Positions 1 to 3,902 of a stretch of DNA of 7,413 nt are shown here, piece by piece. Within the stretch, counting starts at the first letter, position 1; each line of letters starts with the position of its first letter. Position numbers and translations under genes: made by a program. The notes under the pieces were generated by a model. It had not been told where the DNA came from and did not search any database. It was given only the letters and a program-made list of their open reading frames with translations. Source of the DNA: Thermoflexales bacterium (lineage in GTDB: Bacteria; Chloroflexota; Anaerolineae; Fen-1058); NCBI GenBank assembly GCA_030834835.1, contig JAUQXD010000082.1, positions 1-7,413 on the forward strand, written 5' to 3'.

Positions 1-89
1 TTGCTATGCCCATGCGGACGCGGGTCGAGAGCAAGGCCCGCCGCGCACTTATCATCGGCTGGGTCATCGCGGCCATATGGGCCCATTAA
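1..89 (+). CDS. C-terminal end of an unidentified plus-strand protein (partial)
   Basis: An open plus-strand frame enters from the left edge (codons from position 3) and ends at TAA 87-89. The visible 28 residues are a basic stretch (MRTRVESKARR) followed by a hydrophobic segment (ALIIGWVIAAIWAH), which would fit a short membrane-anchoring tail. Almost all codons end in G or C, like recX and rny in this window and unlike the AT-richer minus-strand genes next to it, and this favours real coding. ATG codons at 6 and 12 have no visible ribosome site, so I take it as the end of a longer gene outside the window. It overlaps the last codons of the convergent J-domain gene by 26 bp. The function cannot be told. 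A chance open frame of this length remains possible. Confidence 0.4.
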   Translation, partial: AMPMRTRVESKARRALIIGWVIAAIWAH

Positions 90-771
90 ACATCACATCT
101 ACCACTCGCGCAATTACCAATAACAGGAAAATAATAAGCGACAACAAAAGGAAACCCCCGCTCACTTGATCAGATGTGCCTCCCGCCTCACTCAATCGCG
201 GCAACAGCTGTACAGAATAGTATATTCCCAGCACGCAGCCAGCAATGATTGCTATGTTGAACAGTTGGCCAAGCAACAGACCGATCAGCCCCACTACGAT
301 CGAGCCGAAGACTATGGCGCGTTGAGACATCCTACGAGAGCGTTGTTCTGCTGAACGCTGTGCTTCTTCTTGCCTTCTCTTTTGCTCGGCGGCTTGGGCT
401 TTCTGTTGACGTGCATACTCAGCCCAACGCTGATCCTCTGTTGAACGCTGTGCTTCTTCTTGTCTTCTCTTTTGCTCGGTGGCTTGGGCTTTCTGTTGAC
501 GTTCATGCTCAGCCTGACGTTGGTCTTCTGCTCGCCGTCGCTTTCGATCTGCGCGTTGGCGATCAAAGGCCGCGCGCTTAACGGGATCGCAAATTACTTC
601 ATAAGCCTCATTAAGTTCTTGCATCCAGCGCGTGGCGTCTGAAGACGTATTCGCATCGGGATGGTATTTCTGCGCCAGTCGCCTGTAGGCCGCTTGCACC
701 ACTTCCGGGTCAGCCGATGGATCGATTTGCAGGATTTTATAGTAGTTCTTTTCAGGCATGGTTGTAAGCAC
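64..771 (-). CDS. Membrane-anchored J-domain (DnaJ-like) protein
   Basis: A 235-residue protein (231 if translation starts at the in-frame ATG at 759 instead of the GTG at 771). Residues 9-72 form a J domain: NYYKIL opening, helix II YRRLAQKY, the invariant HPD at 37-39, then NEAYEVICDP and a basic helix. J domains bind Hsp70/DnaK and stimulate its ATPase, so this is probably a DnaK co-chaperone. There is no Gly/Phe region, zinc centre or CTD, so it is not canonical DnaJ. Residues 73-147 are a highly charged, Gln/Arg/Glu-rich helix containing two copies of a 30-residue repeat. Residues 152-190 and 206-228 are hydrophobic, giving two or three membrane segments, so the J domain most likely faces the cytoplasm. 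It is the last gene of the minus-strand cluster, 6 bp (or 18 bp) after the 158-aa gene. Neither start has a good Shine-Dalgarno, which suggests coupled translation. The membrane client or site of action is unknown. Confidence 0.88.
   Translation of the reverse strand: MLTTMPEKNYYKILQIDPSADPEVVQAAYRRLAQKYHPDANTSSDATRWMQELNEAYEVICDPVKRAAFDRQRADRKRRRAEDQRQAEHERQQKAQATEQKRRQEEAQRSTEDQRWAEYARQQKAQAAEQKRRQEEAQRSAEQRSRRMSQRAIVFGSIVVGLIGLLLGQLFNIAIIAGCVLGIYYSVQLLPRLSEAGGTSDQVSGGFLLLSLIIFLLLVIARVVDVMFNGPIWPR
353..532. repeat. Two 90-bp tandem copies inside the J-domain gene
   Basis: Positions 353-442 and 443-532 align without gaps, with 80 of 90 bases identical by my count. In the minus-strand protein each copy encodes 30 residues with the common core RQQKAQA-x-EQKRRQEEAQRS. 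The duplication preserves the reading frame and lengthens a charged, probably helical linker between the J domain and the membrane segments. Several of the ten differences change residues, so the duplication is not brand new. Confidence 0.93.
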
Positions 772-777
772 TTGGCT

Positions 778-1254
778 CTAGTGATTAGGTGGCGCGCTTT
801 GAAGAATAGCCGACAGGTTTTTTACCTCGGTGCCGCTTTCAGCGATATTGCAAATGGTTAGTCTGGTAAAATCTTTGTCGGCATATTCAGGGCATTTGAG
901 CACATCATCTCGGTTGAACGACGTTCTTATATAGACTACTTCTACAATCTGGCCCTGAAGCTCGTTAAATATCAGCCCATTGCAGCATGTGATGACCATC
1001 CGGCGTGGTGGGGTACTATCTGCGCAATAAATGCTTCTACCAAAATCGTCTTCGCTCAGGAAACGAAACTGTCGATCATCAATTCGGACAAGTTGCCGTT
1101 TAACATACATGGCGACTTGATACTCTACACCCGAGATTTCCGTAAGTGCTTTTGCCGCTTCGTGGGCAAGTTGTTCTTCAAGAAACACAGCCACAACATT
1201 TCGTTTTTCATCTCGTAATGCCCATTCAAGTTTAGCCAAAAACGGATCGCTCAT
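778..1254 (-). CDS. Unknown 158-aa protein
   Basis: I place the start at ATG 1252-1254 because AAGGAG lies at 1262-1267 with a 7-base spacer. A frame open further upstream (to 1296) would ignore this site. The protein starts MSDPFLAKLEWALRDEKRNVVAVFLEEQLAHEAAKAL (split here: MSDPFLAKLEWAL, then RDEKRNVVAVFLEEQ, then LAHEAAKAL), so its N-terminus is probably helical. It has no signal peptide or membrane segment. A mixed alpha/beta-looking body follows, with three Cys residues in its middle (YCADS, TCCNG) and later CPEY and ICNI. I recognise no family. It sits 4 bases after the 37-aa ORF and 6 bases before the GTG of the J-domain gene, so it is probably co-translated with both and soluble in the cytoplasm. 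Its base composition is lower in GC than recX and rny. The gene call is solid; the function is not known. Confidence 0.75.
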   Translation of the reverse strand: MSDPFLAKLEWALRDEKRNVVAVFLEEQLAHEAAKALTEISGVEYQVAMYVKRQLVRIDDRQFRFLSEDDFGRSIYCADSTPPRRMVITCCNGLIFNELQGQIVEVVYIRTSFNRDDVLKCPEYADKDFTRLTICNIAESGTEVKNLSAILQSAPPNH

Positions 1255-1258
1255 TGTG

Positions 1259-1372
1259 CTACTCCTTATGTGTCGCAATATCTCGATAGACCGCAAGGTG
1301 TTTCTCGCCTTTCACCTGCCGGTTCCAACTTTGATTGATCGTATTGCTAAACTGCGCTTTAAGCGTGCGCAT
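1259..1372 (-). CDS. Small 37-aa ORF translationally coupled between two genes
   Basis: ATG 1370-1372 overlaps the TAA of the 106-aa gene by one base (TAATG). The frame runs 37 codons to TAG 1259-1261. The TAG directly abuts the AAGGAG that serves the next gene, and only 4 bases separate it from that gene's ATG. The peptide starts MRTLKAQFSNTINQSW and ends VYRDIATHKE. It is basic and polar with no membrane segment. GAAGAAG just upstream of the ATG is only a weak ribosome site, so expression would depend on termination-reinitiation from the preceding gene. The exact fit of both junctions is the evidence for a gene. Against it, 114 bp is short enough to be open by chance. It could also be a fragment of one of its neighbours split by a frameshift. 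No family is recognised. Confidence 0.5.
   Translation of the reverse strand: MRTLKAQFSNTINQSWNRQVKGEKHLAVYRDIATHKE
1262..1267 (-). promoter_or_regulatory. Shine-Dalgarno AAGGAG deciding the start of the 158-aa gene
   Basis: AAGGAG on the minus strand lies 7 bases upstream of ATG 1254. It fixes the start there and overlaps the last codons of the 37-aa ORF, which ends in AAG GAG TAG. Confidence 0.85.
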
Positions 1373-1692
1373 TACTTCTTCAAAGAGAGGGATAGCGCAA
1401 TTGCTTCATCCAACTTTAAAGAACGTCCCAGCTCGGGTTCGGACAAATCCCTAGGCCGAATATCAGGTTCCACTCTATCCTTTATCATACAGAATTGCAC
1501 GTTGCTCGGTTGATCAGTCCATTGAGAAACGTGAATAATACGTCTTTGGTTTTCGACTTCGTATTCTGTTTCTGTTACGCCTTGAGTATTATCGTCAGTT
1601 TTCTGCACGAGGGGCCTGCCCATCATTCGTCCATAGAATTCGACCTCTCTCCGTCCGTAGATTGTGTCGACCGGTAATTTGAAGGTTTCCAC
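1372..1692 (-). CDS. Unknown 106-aa protein, first gene of the minus-strand cluster
   Basis: The start is GTG 1690-1692, supported by AAAGGAG at 1699-1705 with a 6-base spacer. The stop is TAA 1372-1374. The protein begins with a probable beta-rich section (TFKLPVDTIYGRREVEFYGRM, written here as TFKLPVDTIYG then RREVEFYGRM). A polar middle follows (TQGVTETEYEVENQRRIIHV), and it ends with acidic and proline-rich residues before a short Leu/Ser-rich helix (LDEAIALSLSLKK). There is no signal peptide, transmembrane segment or recognised catalytic motif. I do not recognise the family. It is the promoter-proximal gene of the probable four-gene unit that ends with the J-domain membrane protein. I saw no convincing -35/-10 pair in the approximately 60 bp upstream on this strand, so the promoter may lie further up. 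Confidence 0.7.
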   Translation of the reverse strand: METFKLPVDTIYGRREVEFYGRMMGRPLVQKTDDNTQGVTETEYEVENQRRIIHVSQWTDQPSNVQFCMIKDRVEPDIRPRDLSEPELGRSLKLDEAIALSLSLKK

Positions 1693-1698
1693 CTTGTA

Positions 1699-1705
1699 CT
1701 CCTTT
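1699..1705 (-). promoter_or_regulatory. Shine-Dalgarno AAAGGAG deciding a GTG start
   Basis: AAAGGAG on the minus strand, 6 bases before GTG 1692. This strong site is the reason to accept the non-ATG start of the 106-aa gene. Confidence 0.82.
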
Positions 1706-1753
1706 AGTTTAGTGTTCGGGTTAAAGACACGGTTTCTCTACAAATCTGCTCAT

Positions 1754-1963
1754 TCAGCGGTATGTAACTGCAATGCATACGTCTTTCCGGAAACTCTCGT
1801 CAGTATAGTCCAGACCATCATCTCTGGTCAACTGTTGAATGTCACGTTGCCTTTCGTTTCGCGCACACTCCGCCTCCTTACGGATCGTACGCGTGAATAC
1901 ATCATCCACTTTTCAGCCTACGCCGCCGATGCTATAATACTCGCGCAACTCATCTTCCCCCAT
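1754..1963 (-). pseudogene. Possible broken small ORF with one internal TGA
   Basis: On the minus strand, ATG 1961-1963 opens a frame of 16 codons (MGEDELREYYSIGGVG), meets TGA 1913-1915, and then continues in the same frame for 52 sense codons to TGA 1754-1756. The second part is charged and protein-like (KVDDVFTRTIRKEAE, later QQLTRDDGLDYTDESF). A GTG at 1909 could restart it as a 51-aa product. Neither start has a Shine-Dalgarno, and the plus-strand promoter for the gene at 1978 lies across its beginning. It may be a remnant of a fifth gene of the AT-richer cluster disabled by a point mutation, or a chance open frame. TGA is a normal stop elsewhere in the window, so recoding is unlikely. 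Confidence 0.25.
1910..1938 (+). promoter_or_regulatory. Sigma70-type promoter with extended -10 for the 161-aa gene
   Basis: TTTTCA at 1910-1915 (four of six matches to TTGACA), a 17-bp spacer, then TATAAT at 1933-1938 preceded by TG one base upstream (TGC-TATAAT). Transcription would start near 1945, giving a leader of about 33 bases that contains the ribosome site GGAGG at 1966-1970, 7 bases before ATG 1978. Confidence 0.75.
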
Positions 1964-1977
1964 TTGGAGGCTCTGAC

Positions 1978-2463
1978 ATGACAGCACCCGATCGAGTGAA
2001 CGCAACCTTGACCGCGCAGGACATCGCCGATCTGAATGCAGCGGCGACGACGTTGGAAACGAAGTTGGCCTTCAGGATCGGCCTCTCGCCGGAAGAACGG
2101 CAGGCTATCCCCAAGATGGGCGTCAGCGGCAATGACTTCGTCCGCGATGTCCTGATCGCCGCTGAACAAAACCCTGCCCTCATCCCGGCTGTTATCGACA
2201 TTGCCGGAGCACGCCGGGACTATAATCTGGTGAATGACTTAACGCCGATTGTGGCCCGCCTGCAAAACCTGCTCGAAGGTCTCAACGACACATTGTTGGA
2301 AGCGGGCAGTGAAGCCTTTGTCACCTCGCTCGAAGCCTACGACATCCTCAAGCGGCTGGGCAAGGGCACCGCTCTGGATGAGTCCCTGAAGAAGATGAGC
2401 CGCCGCTTTGCCAGACAACCTCGTCAGCCAAAGCCGCCGGTTGAAGGCACACCGTCCGCGTAA
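1978..2463 (+). CDS. Conserved-looking unknown 161-aa protein
   Basis: The start ATG 1978 has GGAGG at 1966-1970, and the stop TAA is at 2461-2463. The protein looks entirely helical and soluble. An N-terminal segment (ATLTAQDIADLNAAATTLETKL) leads to a characteristic loop, LSPEERQAIPKMGVSGNDFV at about 36-55. Further helices carry AEQNPALIPAVIDIAGARRDY and a tail region with AGSEAFVTSLEAYDILKRLGKG. The C-terminus is basic and proline-rich (RRFARQPRQPKPPVEG), typical of a disordered tail. From memory, small bacterial proteins with the same layout (a PEER..LPKMG motif, an AGSEAY-like motif, an RRFA end) occur widely as unnamed hypotheticals. I know of no established function. It is monocistronic: its own promoter lies upstream and a probable terminator is at 2587-2627. 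Codon use is closer to recX/rny than to the minus-strand cluster. Confidence 0.85.
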   Translation: MTAPDRVNATLTAQDIADLNAAATTLETKLAFRIGLSPEERQAIPKMGVSGNDFVRDVLIAAEQNPALIPAVIDIAGARRDYNLVNDLTPIVARLQNLLEGLNDTLLEAGSEAFVTSLEAYDILKRLGKGTALDESLKKMSRRFARQPRQPKPPVEGTPSA

Positions 2464-2752
2464 GTCCCATCGACGGTTACAGGTCAAACCTGTTACGTTG
2501 GAGGTCAAACCTGCAATTTTCGAGTTCCACCCCTCAAAAGTTCGAGGTCAGAACTGCGGTTTTTGAGGCAAACATCTGGTAAATTACGGTTCCGAACTGC
2601 AAATTTGCAGTTCGGAACCGCTTTTTTGGAGGTAAAGGCCGCTCCATTTGACCTCAAGGCCGTAATTTTTCACGTAGTTTGCTATTAAATTGCACTTCCG
2701 GGCCGCATGATTACAGTTCGGAACTTCGCAATTGCAGTTCTGGACTGTTTAC
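2464..2752. repeat. Cluster of degenerate 20-bp intergenic repeats
   Basis: No gene is visible. Variants of one motif, roughly AGGTC-A-GAACTGCAATTT or TTCCGAACTGCAA, recur in both orientations. AGGTCAAACCTG occurs exactly twice at 2481-2492 and 2502-2513 (21-bp period). AGGTCAGAACTGC follows at 2545-2557. A perfect palindrome of the motif lies at 2587-2620, and CAGTTCGGAACT and TGCAGTTCTGGACTG lie at 2714-2725 and 2733-2747. GGAGGTAAAGGCC at 2628-2640 and GACCTCAAGGCC at 2650-2661 look like weaker members. I know of no named family for this set. Confidence 0.6.
2587..2627 (+). terminator. Perfect 34-bp palindrome plus T-run, probable terminator of the 161-aa gene
   Basis: The arms 2587-2603 and 2604-2620 are exact reverse complements, with AAATTT at the centre. 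In RNA this gives a stem of at least 14 bp with a 6-base loop, followed by C and six T (2622-2627). It lies 123 bp after the stop codon of the 161-aa gene. The hairpin is made of the same TTCCGAACTGCAA motif that is scattered around it, so a repeat unit seems to serve as the terminator. Confidence 0.75.
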
Positions 2753-2779
2753 GTCATTCCCGCGCAGGCGGGAATCCAG
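2753..2779 (+). repeat. dRS3-like hairpin repeat, copy 1
   Basis: GTC-ATTCCCGC-GCAG-GCGGGAAT-CCAG: an 8-bp perfect stem with a 4-base loop, flanked by GTC and CCAG. The core has the ATTCCC-N8-GGGAAT format known from the neisserial dRS3 element, but similar hairpins occur between genes in many phyla, so this shows resemblance in form and not kinship. It is one of three related copies in the window. Confidence 0.75.
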
Positions 2780-2928
2780 CGACCCGATCAGCAAACTTGC
2801 CAATGGTCAGTATGGATGCCCAATAGAAACGTTCGGGCATGACTAACCGTAAACCAAACTGAAATCCGCCCGAATCCGCACCCGACGCGCGTCTCGCCTC
2901 GACGGTATGCCGCTATCGGGAGGCCGCC

Positions 2929-3027
2929 AGACCTCAAAGGTTTTGAGTGACGGTCAGGCACAGGCAGACGGTCATTCGATATGATCGGCCAGCAAGGCCA
3001 GCCAGCTGGTAAAAACCTTTGAGGTCT
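2929..3027. repeat. 16-bp perfect inverted repeat around a 67-bp centre
   Basis: AGACCTCAAAGGTTTT at 2929-2944 and its exact reverse complement at 3012-3027. The 67-bp centre has no start codon with a ribosome site and no recognisable gene. It does contain CCAGCTGGTA at 3002-3011, a 10-mer that recurs at 3200-3209. It could be a very small non-autonomous element or an intergenic repeat. There is no clear target-site duplication. The surrounding stretch from 2780 to 3136 otherwise shows only a weak hairpin (TAGATTG 3058-3064 with CAATCTA 3097-3103). Confidence 0.7.
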
Positions 3028-3136
3028 CCATCGCTGAGCGGTTCTTTGGACGCGGATTAGATTGTCGCTGCGCCCTCGCCGGTTAGACTTGCGTTGCAAT
3101 CTACCCCAAACCATTCAAACTACGTAGAATCCCTTA

Positions 3137-3165
3137 TTGACGCTAATCTTCAGTTCATCTATACT
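3137..3165 (+). promoter_or_regulatory. Upstream promoter P1 of the candidate RNA gene
   Basis: TTGACG 3137-3142, exactly 17 bp, then TATACT 3160-3165. Five of six positions match in each sigma70 hexamer. The start point would be near 3172. Confidence 0.7.
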
Positions 3166-3184
3166 GACAGCATCTTTCATCTTT

Positions 3185-3213
3185 TTGTCGTTTGCCTCAC
3201 CAGCTGGTATAAT
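3185..3213 (+). promoter_or_regulatory. Downstream promoter P2 (extended -10) of the candidate RNA gene
   Basis: TTGTCG 3185-3190, 17 bp, then TATAAT 3208-3213 preceded by TGG, an extended -10. The start point would be near 3220, 11 bases before the first stem of the structured region. The 10-bp palindrome ACCAGCTGGT (3199-3208) overlaps the extended -10 and could be an operator. Confidence 0.72.
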
Positions 3214-3518
3214 CGCTACATAATTTATTGGTTTCATTCGCCCGGTTTATTGACCGGGTAACGTCACCGTTCATCAACTTTTTTTTCGTGAAGACGTGAC
3301 GCATGAAACGCACCGCCGCAGCATCGCCAGCTGCACGCCCGTTTCGGGCCAGCGGTCCGCGTACCTTCCAGATGTGAGAAACGGCCGGCTCCCGGCATAT
3401 CAGGGAGCACTTGGTTAGGCCACTTGGTTGTAAACGTGCCGCACGAGCGGTGCGTGGTAGGGAATTGGGTGGAGTCGCCCGAAGAGGACGTTGTGTGCAG
3501 AACAGGCACTTAATCGGT

Positions 3519-3576
3519 CGCATCCCGTAGCGCAACCGCCACCCAATAGGTGGCGCCGCCACCCCGTAGGGGGCGC
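3519..3576 (+). repeat. Tandem 20-bp hairpin units inside the candidate RNA
   Basis: Units at 3537-3556 and 3557-3576 (20 bp each) share CGCCACCC-x-x-TAGG and end in GGCGC; a weaker 18-bp unit at 3519-3536 has CATCCCGTAG. The second unit folds as CGCCACC/GGTGGCG with a 5-base loop, and the third as a similar stem with one bulged A. The first arm of the second unit (CCACCCAAT, 3539-3547) is also an exact complement of ATTGGGTGG at 3464-3472. That gives a possible alternative or pseudoknotted pairing. Confidence 0.7.
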
Positions 3577-3665
3577 TGCCGCACACCTGCTTCCCGGCCA
3601 GTCTAACCGGGCCGTGTTTATCATCATCGCAACGAGTCCATCGCGGACAACTGTTTGCGCGCCGG

Positions 3666-3702
3666 CGAGCTGTGGCTGATTCAGTCACGGCTCGTTTTGT
3701 TT
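3666..3702 (+). terminator. Strong intrinsic terminator of the candidate RNA gene
   Basis: The arms 3666-3677 and 3683-3694 give a 12-bp stem with two G-U pairs and a 5-base loop (GATTC), followed directly by TTTTGTTT at 3695-3702. There is no T-run on the other side of the stem, so it works only for plus-strand transcripts. It lies 200 bp upstream of recX, so it ends a transcript that starts before recX. Confidence 0.85.
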
Positions 3703-3774
3703 GGAACAGACGGATGACGGAAGACGCTGGACGGAATCTGACCGTTGCTCGTCCACCGTCGTGAGATCTACTGC

Positions 3775-3864
3775 TCAGCCGTCATGCCCGAATGCATCTG
3801 TCGGGCATCCAGATTCACGGCTGACATAGCCTCTGGATTCCCGCCAGAAGCGCGCGGGAATGAC
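3775..3864. repeat. Inverted pair of dRS3-like hairpins (BIME-like)
   Basis: Copy 2 (3781-3812) is GTC-ATGCCCGA-N9-TCGGGCAT-CCAG. Copy 3 (3833-3864) is the same layout on the other strand: CTGG-ATTCCCGC-N9-GCGGGAAT-GAC. Both are 32 bp with 8-bp perfect stems and 9-base loops. Copy 2 is further nested in TCAGCCGT/ACGGCTGA (3775-3782/3817-3824). A head-to-head pair of palindromic units resembles the REP/BIME arrangement. The pair ends 38 bp before the recX start, so it lies in or next to the recX leader. From 3703 to 3774 I see no other feature and no convincing recX promoter. Confidence 0.72.
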
Positions 3865-3902
3865 AGTGCCGCCGTGAACTGAGTAACCCACGGGAATTGA
3901 TT

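Larger units (their letters stand above)
3220..3702 (+). ncRNA. Candidate structured non-coding RNA of about 480 nt, class unknown
   Basis: The region is bracketed by two promoters and an intrinsic terminator and has no credible protein. Stems visible in order: GTTTCAT 3231-3237 with ATGAAAC 3303-3309, enclosing CCCGGT/ACCGGG (3241-3246/3253-3258) and CGTCAC/GTGACG (3262-3267/3296-3301), a three-way junction. Then ACCGC/GCGGT (3312-3316/3352-3356) encloses GCAGC/GCTGC (3318-3322/3330-3334) and GCCCG/CGGGC (3337-3341/3345-3349), a second junction. Further stems are GCTCCC/GGGAGC (3388-3393/3403-3408), CCGC/GCGG (3439-3442/3447-3450), GTGTGC/GCACAC (3493-3498/3581-3586) around tandem hairpins, CCCGG/CCGGG (3593-3597/3607-3611), and CGCAA/TTGCG (3628-3632/3655-3659) around GTCC/GGAC. 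I looked for, and did not find, the RNase P GAGGAAAGTCC core, the tmRNA acceptor and T-loop, the SRP GGAAGGAAGCAGC loop and a group II domain V. GC-rich DNA forms short stems by chance, so the fold is a hypothesis. The promoter-terminator bracket is the firmer part. Confidence 0.6.

Noticed and set aside
1913..1915. TGA read as selenocysteine or tryptophan
   Set aside because: recX, the 158-aa neighbour's cluster partners and the M23 gene end normally at TGA or other stops, and I saw no SECIS-like hairpin placed directly after this codon.
1664..1981. 105-aa plus-strand open frame
   Set aside because: It runs through the promoter and ribosome site of the 161-aa gene and overlaps its start. 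Its own start has no ribosome site, and the composition is not convincing.
2481..2752. CRISPR array
   Set aside because: The repeats are degenerate, occur in both orientations, have irregular spacing and lack unique spacers of constant length. No cas gene is near.
3303..3377. 24-codon plus-strand ORF (MKRTAAASPAARPF...) as a leader peptide
   Set aside because: There is no good Shine-Dalgarno, and its ATG is paired in the stem 3231-3237/3303-3309 of the proposed fold.
3197..3688. 163-aa minus-strand open frame
   Set aside because: It runs across the promoters and the terminator of the candidate RNA gene, has low-complexity Arg/Pro/Ala composition typical of antisense GC-rich DNA, and has no ribosome site or family.
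3220..3702. RNase P RNA (rnpB) or tmRNA (ssrA)
   Set aside because: Size and context would fit, but the universal GAGGAAAGTCC and ACAGAA..GGCTTA parts of RNase P RNA, and the tRNA-like ends and tag frame of tmRNA, are not visible on either strand.
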